Below, one piece after another: positions 51,582 through 60,774 of a stretch of 64,000 nucleotides of DNA. Location of the stretch: contig JFHF01000014.1 of NCBI GenBank assembly GCA_000648925.1, forward strand, positions 1 through 64,000, in the 5' to 3' direction. Both the position numbers and the translations under genes were made by a program. Position 1 is the first letter of the stretch. Each line of letters opens with the position of its first letter. Under the pieces are notes generated by a model. The model searched no databases and was not told the origin of the DNA. It saw nothing but the letters and a program-made list of their open reading frames with translations. Origin of the DNA: Caballeronia jiangsuensis. GTDB lineage: Bacteria > Pseudomonadota > Gammaproteobacteria > Burkholderiales > Burkholderiaceae.

Positions 51582-53120
51582 TTACTTCTGCGCCGGTACG
51601 CGCGGGCGCAGCGGCACGAACTGCGTGTTGTCGCCGCGACGCACGAGAATCGCGACCATCTTGCTGGCGTCCAGACCTTGCGCGACTTCCTGGAACTGCT
51701 TCGCGCTCGTGATATCCGTATCGCCGATGCGCATGACGATGTCGCCCTTCTGGAAGCCCGCGCGCGCCGCCGGTCCTTCGACGGCATCGACCTGAACGCC
51801 GCTCGACAGCTTGAGCGCCTTCTTCTGATCCGCCGGAATATCGCTCACCGCCATCCCGAGCGAATTGCTCGCGCGCTCCTTCGGCTGCGGCGCCTTCTTC
51901 TGCTCGGTCTTCGCGACCTTGTCCGGCTGCATCTCCGCGATCGTCACCGACAGATCGCGCGTCTGGCCCTTGCGCCAGATCGTCAACGTGGTCTTCGTGC
52001 CGGGCTTCGTGTCGCCGACCATGCGCGGCAAATCGGTCGCGGTCTCGACGTTCTGGCCGTTGAACTTCAGGATGATGTCGCCCGGCTGCACGCCCGCCTT
52101 ATCCGCCGGACCGCCCGATTCGACGCTCGATACGAGCGCGCCCTGCGCCTTCGCCAGCCCGAGGGAATCGGCGACATCCTTCGTCACTTCGCCGATCGCC
52201 ACCGCGATGCGCCCGCGCACGACCTTGCCCGACGTCTTCAGCTGATCCGCCACGCGCATCGCTTCATCGATCGGAATCGCGAACGAAATGCCCATGAAGC
52301 CGCCTGTGCGGCTGTAGATCTGCGAGTTGATGCCGATCACTTCGCCCGCCATGTTGATGAGCGGACCGCCCGAGTTGCCCGGATTCACGGCGACATCGGT
52401 CTGGATGAACGGCAGGTAATCGCCGGTGTCGCGCCCCTTCGCGCTGACGATGCCCGCGGTCACCGTGTTGTCCAGGCCGAACGGCGAACCGATCGCGAGC
52501 ACCCATTCGCCGACGCGCACCTTGTTCGAATCGCCGATGGTGATCGCCGGCAGATTCGTCGCGCTGATCTTCACGACGGCCACGTCCGTACGCTCGTCGA
52601 CGCCGACGAGCCGCGCCTTGAATTCGCGCTTGTCGGTGAGCGTGACGTAGATGGTGTCCGCATCGTCGACGACGTGCGCATTGGTCATCACGTAGCCGTC
52701 GGTCGACAGGATAAAGCCCGAACCGACGCCGCTGCTCTGCTCCGAGTTGTCCTGGTTGTCGTCCGGCGCGCTGCGGCTGCCGCCCTTGCCCTGGTCGCCG
52801 CCGCTGCCGCCGCCGTTGTTGCCGCCACCACCACCGCCGCCGCGCGGAGGCTGGCCGGGCATCGGAATGCCGAAGAAGCGGCGAAAGAACTCGGACATGT
52901 CGCCTTCATCGAGACCCGGCGGCAGGCCGCGCAGATCGCTGCCCGAACCCACGCGCGAGGTCGTGCGAATGTTCACGACCGAGGGCCCCACCTTGTCGAC
53001 GAGCGTCGTGAAGTCCGGCAGGTTCACCGTGGGCACCGCCGACGCAGATTGCGATACGAACGGCAGGCACACGGCGAGCGCCGCGGCCGCGATGAACTTG
53101 CGCAGCGAGAAGTTGCTCAT
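51582..53120 (-). CDS. mucD: periplasmic Do-family serine protease MucD/DegP
   Basis: This protease/chaperone degrades misfolded envelope proteins. The 512 residues include a signal peptide ending SASA, and a chymotrypsin-like domain with catalytic His149 (TNAHVV), Asp179 (RTDVAV) and Ser250 (PGNSGGP). Two PDZ domains follow (near 280-370 and 410-500). A glycine/asparagine-rich segment at about 94-114 lies before the protease core, in the LA-loop region. It follows rseB by 22 bp in the rpoE operon, the MucD arrangement known from Pseudomonas. Confidence 0.95.
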   Translation of the reverse strand: MSNFSLRKFIAAAALAVCLPFVSQSASAVPTVNLPDFTTLVDKVGPSVVNIRTTSRVGSGSDLRGLPPGLDEGDMSEFFRRFFGIPMPGQPPRGGGGGGGNNGGGSGGDQGKGGSRSAPDDNQDNSEQSSGVGSGFILSTDGYVMTNAHVVDDADTIYVTLTDKREFKARLVGVDERTDVAVVKISATNLPAITIGDSNKVRVGEWVLAIGSPFGLDNTVTAGIVSAKGRDTGDYLPFIQTDVAVNPGNSGGPLINMAGEVIGINSQIYSRTGGFMGISFAIPIDEAMRVADQLKTSGKVVRGRIAVAIGEVTKDVADSLGLAKAQGALVSSVESGGPADKAGVQPGDIILKFNGQNVETATDLPRMVGDTKPGTKTTLTIWRKGQTRDLSVTIAEMQPDKVAKTEQKKAPQPKERASNSLGMAVSDIPADQKKALKLSSGVQVDAVEGPAARAGFQKGDIVMRIGDTDITSAKQFQEVAQGLDASKMVAILVRRGDNTQFVPLRPRVPAQK

Positions 53121-53142
53121 ATGTTGAAGGCCGGGATCTGGA

Positions 53143-54186
53143 TTACTTGGAAGGCTTGTATTCTATGGTAGAAGCAAATTGCTGCAATGTGGCTTGCGGC
53201 ACTTCACCCAGCAAGGTGATCCAGAAATCCCCGCGGCGCTTCACCAGAACATGCGTGGCGCCGCTATTGCCCGCGCCTTCCTTGCGCGTATTTTTCTCCA
53301 CCGGCTCGACAAAAACGGAGATCGTCGCGAGTCCGTCGGAAAACACGGCCTGATCGACCGGAATCGGCGGCTGGCCCTGCTGGCTCGACGCCATCGGACG
53401 GCGAAGCTCGCGAATCTTGCGGAAACCCGCGATATTCGGCGTCAGTTGCCAGCCTTGCGCTTCCATGTCGACGGGCTGCACGGGCGGTCGCACGATGGTC
53501 CAGCCCGACGTGCCGCGAATGCCGTTCGCGATCGGCGTCTTGTCGATCGGCCCGCCGATGCGCACTTGCGAGAACGAAAGCTGTTCGAGCACCTGACCGT
53601 CCGGATCGAGCGTTTGCGCGCGCAGCAGCAAGCCGGTCTTCGCGTCGGCCCAGAGCTTGTAGGCGAATCGATAGGAATCTTTCGGATCGAGCTCCAGCAC
53701 CTGGCTTTCGACGCCCGCGACGCGGTCGTTGCCCAGAAGCTTCGGCTCGTAGACGGAGAGCACCTGGTCGCCGCTGGTCGAAAGCAGCGCCGGGAAGGAA
53801 TCCCGGTTTTGCCGATGCTCTACGACCAGAAGATGCCGCTCGGGTACGAACGTGAACATGTCGTCGTCGTGACGCAGCATCTTGCGCTGCGCGCCATCGA
53901 GACTTTCGAGCGATTCGTATTCGCCGTCGCCGCGCGTGGCGACGTGCGTGATGCGCGACGATTGAACCGTCGCGCCGCGCTGATAAACGAACGTGCCTTC
54001 GTAATTTTGCTGCTGGGCCGCTTCGTGAATGCGGTTGAGCAGGCTGGCGGCTGACTTGCGAACGGCGGCGGGATCGTCTCCCTGAGCATAGGAGCTGGTC
54101 GCCGCTGTCAACAACGCGGCTGCGCAGAGCATCAACGCCGGCAGCCGCCCCCAGTAACTTTTTTTATTCAACCGCACATTCAGCAT
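53143..54186 (-). CDS. rseB: sigma-E regulator RseB/MucB
   Basis: RseB is the periplasmic protein that binds RseA and protects it from DegS cleavage until lipid or LPS signals release it. The 347-residue protein has a signal peptide ending SSYA and the lipoprotein-like N domain (EGTFVYQRGATVQSSRITHV; FVPERHLLVVEHRQNRD), then the smaller C domain ending FASTIEYKPSK. The ATG at 54186 is preferred to the TTG just before it. It overlaps or nearly abuts rseA. Confidence 0.94.
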   Translation of the reverse strand: MLNVRLNKKSYWGRLPALMLCAAALLTAATSSYAQGDDPAAVRKSAASLLNRIHEAAQQQNYEGTFVYQRGATVQSSRITHVATRGDGEYESLESLDGAQRKMLRHDDDMFTFVPERHLLVVEHRQNRDSFPALLSTSGDQVLSVYEPKLLGNDRVAGVESQVLELDPKDSYRFAYKLWADAKTGLLLRAQTLDPDGQVLEQLSFSQVRIGGPIDKTPIANGIRGTSGWTIVRPPVQPVDMEAQGWQLTPNIAGFRKIRELRRPMASSQQGQPPIPVDQAVFSDGLATISVFVEPVEKNTRKEGAGNSGATHVLVKRRGDFWITLLGEVPQATLQQFASTIEYKPSK

Positions 54187-54190
54187 CAAA

Positions 54191-54826
54191 TTATTGGCCC
54201 TGCGACGTAGCCGCCGCGCGAATCAAAGGCATGGAACCGGGCATCGCGGGCTGCTGGGAGAACTGCTGATGCGCCTCGAGGTATTGATCGAGATCGGCGT
54301 CGCGGATGATGTTCGCTTCCACGATCGGCGAGCGCGTGGTTGCCGCCGGCACCGACGCGAGCGCCACGCGCTGCATCGAATCAACCGGTGCGACGCTCGC
54401 CACCTGCGTGCCGGAGCGGCCGCCCACGCCTTGAAGTTGCGGTACGACGATCCATGTCAGTGTGGCGGCCGCCGCCGCTACCGCGAAGGCCGGCATCACG
54501 CGACGGCGCAGCATGCCGCCACGCGCTTTCGCCGCTGCGGCGGGCAGCGCCGCTGGCGCCAGCACATGCGCTTCGGCCTCGAAGCGCTCGGAGAACGCAG
54601 CCATGAACGCACTGCTGCGCGCCGGGCTGACCGCGAGATCGTCGGAACGCAGGGCGTCGCCGATCAGGTGATAAGCCGACCACGCCGCGCGTTCGCCGCT
54701 CTTCAGTTCCGCGAGAAACTGGCTGACGTCACCCATTTCATCGAGCGATTCACCATCGACGAACGCCGACATGCGCTCGCCGCGCGAACCCGCCTGTGTT
54801 TGCTTCTGCATCGAGACCGACCCCAT
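54191..54826 (-). CDS. rseA: anti-sigma-E factor RseA/MucA
   Basis: This single-span inner-membrane protein sequesters RpoE in the cytoplasm. From the ATG at 54826 (MGSVSMQKQ, 211 aa) the N-terminal anti-sigma domain has RMSAFVDGESLDE and ERAAWSAYHLIGDALRSDDL. A membrane span lies near residues 110-130 (AFAVAAAAATLTWIVVP), and the periplasmic part carries the RseB-binding region. Other in-frame starts exist upstream, but GGGGAG four bases before this ATG supports it. It lies between rpoE and rseB. Confidence 0.93.
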   Translation of the reverse strand: MGSVSMQKQTQAGSRGERMSAFVDGESLDEMGDVSQFLAELKSGERAAWSAYHLIGDALRSDDLAVSPARSSAFMAAFSERFEAEAHVLAPAALPAAAAKARGGMLRRRVMPAFAVAAAAATLTWIVVPQLQGVGGRSGTQVASVAPVDSMQRVALASVPAATTRSPIVEANIIRDADLDQYLEAHQQFSQQPAMPGSMPLIRAAATSQGQ

Positions 54827-54906
54827 GATGCTCCCCATCTTTGACCACACCCCGTTGTGACACCACCAACCCAGATATCGCGTCCCTGCCCCGAGGATTC
54901 CGCCGC

Positions 54907-55506
54907 CTACCAGCGCTTGCCCTCGGGAGTGTCCAACAACGGACGCAATTTTGCCGCAATGGCTTCGCGAGCACGAAAAATTCTCGATCTGACGGTGCCG
55001 ATCGGGCAATCCATCATTTCGGCGATTTCCTCGTAACTCAGACCTTCAATTTCCCTGAGCGTGATGGCAGTGCGCAATTCCTCCGGCAACAGCGCCATCG
55101 CAGCATTGACCGTTTCAGCGATCTGCTTGCTCATCAACATCGACTCGGGCGTGTTGATATCCCTTAGTTGGTCCGCGTCGGAGAAAGTTTCCGCTTCTTC
55201 TGCATCGGCCTCGGTAGAAGTGGGAGCACGGCGGCCCTGTGTTGCAAGGTAGTTCTTTGCGGTGTTGACCGCAATCCGGTAGAGCCAGGTATAAAACGCG
55301 GATTCGCCGCGGAACTGGGGCAGCGCGCGATAGGCCTTGATGAAGGCGTCCTGGGCGACGTCTTCGACCTCGGCGGGGTCGCGCACGAGGCGCGAGATCA
55401 GTCGAATGATCTTGCGGTGGTATTTGGCGACCAGCAGTTCGAACGCGGCCTTGTCACCTTTCTGGACACGCTCGACCAGCAATTGGTCGATTTCTTTTTC
55501 GCTCAC
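54907..55506 (-). CDS. rpoE: RNA polymerase sigma-E factor RpoE (AlgU type)
   Basis: RpoE is the ECF sigma factor for envelope stress. The 199-residue protein starts at GTG (MSEKEIDQLL). Region 2 contains VEDVAQDAFIKAYRALPQF and region 4 contains LREIEGLSYEEIAEMMDCP, followed by IGTVRSRIFRAREAI. The open frame continues far upstream but without family similarity. It is first in rpoE-rseA-rseB-mucD. A candidate promoter lies 40-70 bp upstream. Confidence 0.96.
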   Translation of the reverse strand: MSEKEIDQLLVERVQKGDKAAFELLVAKYHRKIIRLISRLVRDPAEVEDVAQDAFIKAYRALPQFRGESAFYTWLYRIAVNTAKNYLATQGRRAPTSTEADAEEAETFSDADQLRDINTPESMLMSKQIAETVNAAMALLPEELRTAITLREIEGLSYEEIAEMMDCPIGTVRSRIFRAREAIAAKLRPLLDTPEGKRW

Positions 55507-55546
55507 CTGTGAAATCCGTTTAACTTGGGGTGTTGCGCGGAGGGCT

Positions 55547-55573
55547 ATTGTAGCGTTACCGCCTGTAAGGCAA
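55547..55573 (-). promoter_or_regulatory. candidate promoter of the rpoE operon
   Basis: On the minus strand TTGCCT (55568-55573) and TACAAT (55547-55552) are 15 bp apart, with the GTG start about 40 bp downstream. The spacing is short for sigma70. I did not find a clean sigma-E type (GGAACTT...TCTGA) promoter here, although autoregulation is expected. Confidence 0.35.
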
Positions 55574-55601
55574 CCGGTACGCTCATGCGCCGTTACAGTC
55601 G

Positions 55602-56069
55602 TTACAGGTGGGAAGCCGCGGCGCGGCGCGCCTGTACGGCGAGTTGCCGAAAGGTGCCGGCATCGACCGAATCGGCTGCGACGACGAGCGTTTCGCGCCG
55701 CTCGCGCGCGTCCAGCAGGGTCAGTACAAGGAGCCGACCACTCCACTGCGCGCATCCCGCGATGCGCGTGTACCGCACCGCCCCGGTCGGGCTCCAGATG
55801 GCGAGGCCGTCCGTCAGCAAACCGATGGCCGAAGGCTGAGCCCGCACCCATCGATACGACGCGAGTCCAAGCACCGCCAATGTCGCCGCGCACGCCACGA
55901 ATGCATGCCCGGCGTGTTCCGCTTGCGCGAGGACGCACTGAAACACCGATGCGGACGCAACGCCCGCGAATCCGAGCATCGCGCCCAGCATAAAACGCGA
56001 CGGCCGCATCGCGACGCCCGGCGCGGAGCCGGTATCCCGATGCGGCCGATCCACGCACGCGCCCGTCAT
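55602..56069 (-). CDS. small two-span membrane protein, possibly YgfX-like
   Basis: This 155-residue protein sits between fabF and rpoE. A polar N-terminus is followed by two adjacent hydrophobic segments (about 26-45 and 55-70), separated by a short loop, and then a soluble C-terminal part with LLTDGLAIWSP and LLVLTLLDARERRETLVV. The two-helix hairpin plus small beta domain resembles the layout of YgfX/CptA proteins, but I see no diagnostic motif. GGGGAT precedes the ATG. A second ATG at 56009 is possible. Confidence 0.6.
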   Translation of the reverse strand: MTGACVDRPHRDTGSAPGVAMRPSRFMLGAMLGFAGVASASVFQCVLAQAEHAGHAFVACAATLAVLGLASYRWVRAQPSAIGLLTDGLAIWSPTGAVRYTRIAGCAQWSGRLLVLTLLDARERRETLVVAADSVDAGTFRQLAVQARRAAASHL

Positions 56070-56100
56070 ATCGATCCCCGTGATGACGAGCGCGCCGTGC

Positions 56101-57339
56101 TCAGTGGCGCTTGAAGACGAGCGAGCCGTTCGTGCCGCCGAAGCCGAACGAGTTCTTCACGGCCACGTCGATCTTCATTTCTCGCGCCGTGTTCGCGCAG
56201 TAATCCAGGTCGCACTTGGGATCCTGGTTGAAGATGTTGATGGTCGGCGGCGACACCTGATTGTGAATGGCCAGCACCGTGAACACCGATTCCAGCCCGC
56301 CCGCGCCGCCCAGCAAGTGGCCGGTCATCGACTTGGTGGAGTTCACGACGACCTTCTTCGCCTGATCGCCGAGCGCCCGCGTAATGCCGATGGTTTCCGC
56401 GATATCGCCGAGCGGCGTCGACGTGCCATGCGCGTTGACGTAATTCACCTCGTCCGCGTTGATGCGCGCGTTTTTCATCGCGTTGACCATCGCGCGGCGG
56501 CCGCCGTCGCCGTCTTCCGGCGGTGCGGTCATGTGATACGCGTCGCCGCTCATGCCGTAACCGAGCACCTCGGCATAGATCTTCGCGCCGCGCTTCTTCG
56601 CGTGCTCGTACTCTTCGAGCACCATCACGCCGGCGCCTTCGCCGAGCACGAAGCCGTCACGATCGGTATCCCACGGACGGCTCGCCGTCGCGGGATCGTC
56701 GTTGCGCTGCGAAAGCGCACGCGCCGCCGCGAAGCCGCCGATGCCGAGCGGGGAAACCGTGGCTTCCGCGCCGCCGGCGATCATGACATCCGCATCGCCG
56801 TATTCGATCAGGCGCGACGCCTCGCCGATGCAGTGCAGGCCGGTCGTGCAGGCCGTGACCATCGACAGGTTCGGGCCCTTCAGGCCGAAGCGGATCGACA
56901 GATGGCCGGAGATCATGTTGATGATCGACGCAGGCACGAAGAACGGCGAAATGCGGCGCGGACCGCGATTGAGCAGCTCGGTCTGCGTGACTTCGATCAT
57001 CGGCAGACCGCCGATGCCCGAGCCGACCACGACGCCCACGCGCTCCGAGTTCTCATCGGTGATCTCGAGGCCGCTGTCCTGCATGGCCTGGACGCCCGCA
57101 GCGAAGCCGTAATGGATGAAGGTATCCATATGGCGCGCCTCTTTGGCGGGCATGTAGTCCTCGATGTTGAAGCCCTTCACCTCGCCGGCGAAACGCGTGG
57201 AAAAGTTCGTCGCATCGAACTTCGTGATATTGGCGATGCCCGACTTGCCCGCGACCAGATTGGCCCAGCCGTCGGCAACAGTATTGCCGACAGGCGAAAC
57301 GAGCCCCAGGCCTGTAACAACAACTCGACGACGGCTCAC
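56101..57339 (-). CDS. fabF: beta-ketoacyl-ACP synthase II FabF
   Basis: FabF elongates acyl-ACP with malonyl-ACP and is important for unsaturated and temperature-adjusted fatty acids. The 412-residue thiolase-fold enzyme has the catalytic Cys in VTACTTGLH, His in [12 protein letters not shown], Lys/His in [15 protein letters not shown] and the C-terminal [12 protein letters not shown]. It follows acpP, separated by a hairpin terminator that probably lowers fabF relative to acpP. Confidence 0.97.
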   Translation of the reverse strand: MSRRRVVVTGLGLVSPVGNTVADGWANLVAGKSGIANITKFDATNFSTRFAGEVKGFNIEDYMPAKEARHMDTFIHYGFAAGVQAMQDSGLEITDENSERVGVVVGSGIGGLPMIEVTQTELLNRGPRRISPFFVPASIINMISGHLSIRFGLKGPNLSMVTACTTGLHCIGEASRLIEYGDADVMIAGGAEATVSPLGIGGFAAARALSQRNDDPATASRPWDTDRDGFVLGEGAGVMVLEEYEHAKKRGAKIYAEVLGYGMSGDAYHMTAPPEDGDGGRRAMVNAMKNARINADEVNYVNAHGTSTPLGDIAETIGITRALGDQAKKVVVNSTKSMTGHLLGGAGGLESVFTVLAIHNQVSPPTINIFNQDPKCDLDYCANTAREMKIDVAVKNSFGFGGTNGSLVFKRH

Positions 57340-57365
57340 GGTAACCCCTTATCCATAAAATGACG

Positions 57366-57417
57366 AAAAACAAAAGCCACAGCGGCCACAGGAAACCGCC
57401 CTGTGTGCCCTGTGGCT
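57366..57417 (-). terminator. hairpin terminator between acpP and fabF
   Basis: On the minus strand AGCCACAG and CTGTGGCT form the outer stem, CACAGG and CCTGTG the inner stem, with a small internal loop. They are followed by TTTTGTTTTTCG. It ends about 27 bp before the fabF start and probably acts as a partial terminator, allowing high acpP and lower fabF expression. Confidence 0.75.
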
Positions 57418-57479
57418 GTCAAATCGGTTTGCAGCGACGATCAAGCTGGTTGAGCGATGAGTCGCTGGCGCGTCCGGCC

Positions 57480-57719
57480 TCAGGCCTTGACGTTCGCGCG
57501 AGCGTAATCGATCGCTTGCTGAACCGTGGTGATCTTTTCGGCCTCTTCATCGGGAATTTCCATGCCGAATTCGTCTTCCAGCGCCATCACGAGTTCGACC
57601 GTATCGAGCGAGTCAGCGCCCAGATCGTTCACGAACGAAGCTTCGTTCTTGATTTCGGCTTCCGCCACGCCCAGTTGTTCGGCGACGATCTTCTTCACGC
57701 GCTGTTCGATGTTGTCCAT
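57480..57719 (-). CDS. acpP: acyl carrier protein
   Basis: AcpP carries growing fatty acids on a phosphopantetheine arm. From the ATG at 57719 it has 79 residues, begins [18 protein letters not shown] and contains the modified Ser in [16 protein letters not shown] lies just upstream. A -10-like TAAAAT at 57763-57768 in the 249-bp gap after fabG suggests a separate promoter, as in other bacteria where ACP is very abundant. The rest of that gap shows no gene. Confidence 0.97.
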
Positions 57720-57968
57720 GCAGCCCTCCGAGGGAAAAAAGTTCAAAAATACGAGTGCGCGCATTTTATCAGGTTTGGACCCGCAAAATACGGCGCGTCA
57801 GTTCCATGCTCCGTCGTCCGGCGCCCTTCATCAAGAGGGCTGCCGCTGACATCGCACTAATTTATTACTGCCGCGCTGAAGCGGTGCGCACGAAGCTCTT
57901 TTGAGCATTTCGCGCGCCCGTCCCGGCGCGGATATTAAGCGAAATTCCGCGAAATGCCTATTAAGGCC

Positions 57969-58709
57969 TTACATGTACATGCCGCCGTTCACGTGCAGCG
58001 TCGTACCGGTGATGTAGCCGGCAAACGGCGATGCCAGGAATGCCACAGCATGCGCGATATCTTCCGGCGCGCCCAGTCGGCCAAGTGGGATAGACGCCGT
58101 GAGCGCGGTCCGCTGCTCTTCCGGCAGAACCTTGGTCATGTCCGTATCGATGAAACCCGGCGCGACGCAGTTCACGGTGATGTTGCGGCTGCCGATTTCG
58201 CGTGCAAGCGCGCGCGTCATGCCCGCGACGCCGGCCTTAGCGGCGGCGTAATTCGCCTGACCCGGATTGCCCGACGAACCGACCACCGACGTGATATTGA
58301 TGATCCGGCCGCCGCGCGCCTTCATCATCGGGCGCAGCACGGCGCGCGACAGACGGAAGACCGCGCGCAGGTTGGTATCGATGACGGCGTCGAATTCGTC
58401 GTCCTTCATGCGCATCGCGAGCTGATCCTTCGTGATGCCCGCGTTGTTGACGAGCACGTTGAGCGCGCCGAATTCCTTCACGATGCCGTCGATGAACGCG
58501 TCGGCCGCGGCCGCGTCGTTCACGTTCAGCACCGCGCCGCGGCCCTTGCCGCCCGCCTGCTGCAACGCCTCGCCGATGCCGGCCGCGCCGCTCTCGCTCG
58601 TCGCCGTGCCGATGACCGTCGCGCCCTGCTTCGCGAGTTCGAGCGCGATCGCGCGCCCGATGCCGCGCGATGCGCCCGTGACGATTGCTACTTGATTCTG
58701 GAGACTCAT
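57969..58709 (-). CDS. fabG: 3-oxoacyl-ACP reductase FabG
   Basis: FabG reduces beta-ketoacyl-ACP with NADPH. The 246-residue short-chain dehydrogenase has the cofactor loop VTGASRGIGRAIA, NNAGIT, the catalytic Ser in NITSVVG and the pair YAAAK, plus NTVNCVAPG-like NITVNCVAPGFIDTDMT. I start it at the ATG at 58709 (MSLQNQ), with AGGA eight bases upstream. A longer frame upstream lies within fabD. It follows fabD by 11 bp. Confidence 0.97.
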   Translation of the reverse strand: MSLQNQVAIVTGASRGIGRAIALELAKQGATVIGTATSESGAAGIGEALQQAGGKGRGAVLNVNDAAAADAFIDGIVKEFGALNVLVNNAGITKDQLAMRMKDDEFDAVIDTNLRAVFRLSRAVLRPMMKARGGRIINITSVVGSSGNPGQANYAAAKAGVAGMTRALAREIGSRNITVNCVAPGFIDTDMTKVLPEEQRTALTASIPLGRLGAPEDIAHAVAFLASPFAGYITGTTLHVNGGMYM

Positions 58710-58720
58710 GTCGTTGTTCC

Positions 58721-59653
58721 TCAGCCAGCGATCAGTTTGCGCGTTTCCTCGAGCGATGCCGGATCGAAGATCGAGCCGCCGACGAGATTGCCGTCGATAC
58801 GCTTCGTCAGACCCGCGAGCACCTTGCCGGGACCGCATTCGATGACGTGCGTGACGCCCTCTTTCGCCATCGCCTGCACGCACTCGACCCAGCGCACCGG
58901 ACCTGCGGCCTGACGCACGAGCGCGTCCTTGATCGCGACGGGATCGGAAACGATCGCGACGTCGACGTTATTGATCAGCGGAATCTGCGGCGCCTTGATC
59001 TCGACCTTCGCGAGATAGTCGCGCAACTGGTCCGATGCGGGCTTGAGCAGCGACGAATGGAACGGCGCCGATACCGGCAGCGGCAGCGCGCGCTTCGCGC
59101 CCTTCGCCTTGGCCACTTCGCACGCCTTCTCGACGGCCGCCTTGGAACCCGCGATCACCACTTGCGCGGGCGCGTTGAAGTTCACCGCTTCGACGACACC
59201 CGCCGACGACGCCTCCGCGCACACAGCGCGCACGGCGTCGTCATCGAGACCGAGGATCGCGGCCATGCCGCCTTCGCCCACCGGCACGGCGCTCTGCATC
59301 GCCTGCGCGCGGAAACGCACGAGCGGCACGGCGTCCGCGAATGCGAGCGCGCCGGCCGCGACGAGCGCGGTGTATTCGCCGAGACTGTGGCCCGCGACGA
59401 GCGCCGGCTTCAAACCCGTTTCCTTTTCCCATACGCGGTAGATCGCGTAGGCCGCCGTCAGCATGACGGGCTGCGTGTTCGTCGTCAGGTTCAACTCTTC
59501 GGCGGGGCCTTCGGCGATCAGCTTGCCGAGATCCTGGCCGAGCGCGTCGGATGCCTGCTGCACCGTCTCGCGCACGATGGCGTGATCGGCGAATGCGTTG
59601 AGCATGCCGATCAACTGCGAGCCCTGTCCGGGGAAAACGAACGCAAATTTCAT
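58721..59653 (-). CDS. fabD: malonyl-CoA:ACP transacylase FabD
   Basis: FabD loads malonyl groups onto ACP. The 310-residue protein has the N-terminal FVFPGQGSQ, the catalytic Ser in GHSLGEYTALVA, Arg in VRFRAQAMQ and His in PVSAPFHSSLLKPA. It lies between fabH (131-bp gap) and fabG (11-bp gap) in the plsX-fabHDG cluster. Confidence 0.97.
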   Translation of the reverse strand: MKFAFVFPGQGSQLIGMLNAFADHAIVRETVQQASDALGQDLGKLIAEGPAEELNLTTNTQPVMLTAAYAIYRVWEKETGLKPALVAGHSLGEYTALVAAGALAFADAVPLVRFRAQAMQSAVPVGEGGMAAILGLDDDAVRAVCAEASSAGVVEAVNFNAPAQVVIAGSKAAVEKACEVAKAKGAKRALPLPVSAPFHSSLLKPASDQLRDYLAKVEIKAPQIPLINNVDVAIVSDPVAIKDALVRQAAGPVRWVECVQAMAKEGVTHVIECGPGKVLAGLTKRIDGNLVGGSIFDPASLEETRKLIAG

Positions 59654-59784
59654 ATCGTCCTCGTTGATTGGAATGATCCGCGATGTCGTCGGTGTCTGTG
59701 CACGCGCCTCGCGCGCATGTGGCGCGCGGCGGCTACCGTGACGACGGGATCAGTTGCGAATAAGTAGAGGGAATCGATAAACGA

Positions 59785-60774
59785 TCAGTAGCGGATGACC
59801 GACGCGCCCCACGTGAAGCCGCCGCCCACGCCTTCGATGAGCACGTTGTCGCCGCGCTTGATGCGGCCGTCGCGCACCGCGACGTCGAACGCGAGCGGAA
59901 TCGATGCCGCCGACGTGTTGCCGTGCTCGCCGACCGTCACGACCATGCGCTCCGGCGGCAGGTGCAGCTTGCGGCAGGTGCTTTGCATGATGCGGATATT
60001 GGCCTGATGCGGGATCAGCCAGTCGATGTCTTCCGGCGCGAGCTTCGCCTTGTCGAGCGCTTCGAGCGCGACCTTTTCGAGCACGTTGACCGCGAGCTTG
60101 AAGACGGCCTGACCGTCCATATGCAGGAACGCGCGGCCTTCCACCACGCCGCCGTTCACGTTGCCCGGCGTGCAGAGAATGTCGGAATAGCTGCCGTCCG
60201 CGTGCAGCGCGCTCGACAGCACGCCCGGCTCTTCGGACGCTTGCAGCACGATTGCGCCGGCGCCGTCGCCGAACAGCACGCACGTGGTGCGATCGTTGAA
60301 ATCGAGGATGCGCGAGAATGTCTCCGCACCGACGACGAGCGCGGTGCGGTTCATGCCGCTGCGAATGAAGCTGTCGGCCGTCGCGACGCCGTATGCGAAA
60401 CCGGAGCACACGGCCTGAACGTCGAAGGCCGCGCCGTTGTTCTTGATGCCCAGCTTGTTCTGCAGCAGGCAGGCGGTGCTCGGGAACACGAAGTCCGGCG
60501 TGGACGTGGCGACGATGATCAGATCGATCGATTGGGGATCGACGCCCGCCGCTTCGATCGCTCTCTGCGATGCGACGAGCGCGAGATCGCTGGTCGTCTG
60601 GTTCGGAGCGGCAAAGTGGCGCGCGTGAATGCCGGTGCGCGCGACGATCCACTCGTCATTCGTCTCGACGCCCTGCTTCGCGAGACGGTCCGCCAAGTCC
60701 TGATTCGTGACGCGCTCGGACGGCAGATAACTGCCGGTGCCCAGCACGCGAGAGTAAAGATTGGAATGAGCCAT
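59785..60774 (-). CDS. fabH: beta-ketoacyl-ACP synthase III FabH
   Basis: FabH condenses acetyl-CoA with malonyl-ACP to start fatty-acid synthesis. The 329-residue enzyme has the nucleophile Cys in [11 protein letters not shown], His in [10 protein letters not shown] and Asn in [13 protein letters not shown]. Its ATG overlaps the plsX stop by one base (TAATG), so the two are translationally coupled. Confidence 0.97.
   Translation of the reverse strand: MAHSNLYSRVLGTGSYLPSERVTNQDLADRLAKQGVETNDEWIVARTGIHARHFAAPNQTTSDLALVASQRAIEAAGVDPQSIDLIIVATSTPDFVFPSTACLLQNKLGIKNNGAAFDVQAVCSGFAYGVATADSFIRSGMNRTALVVGAETFSRILDFNDRTTCVLFGDGAGAIVLQASEEPGVLSSALHADGSYSDILCTPGNVNGGVVEGRAFLHMDGQAVFKLAVNVLEKVALEALDKAKLAPEDIDWLIPHQANIRIMQSTCRKLHLPPERMVVTVGEHGNTSAASIPLAFDVAVRDGRIKRGDNVLIEGVGGGFTWGASVIRY

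Noticed and set aside
54907-56058. RpoE with a 180-residue N-terminal extension
   Set aside because: The upstream part is a shadow of the small membrane protein gene and the non-coding region. The GTG at 55506 gives the usual sigma-E length.
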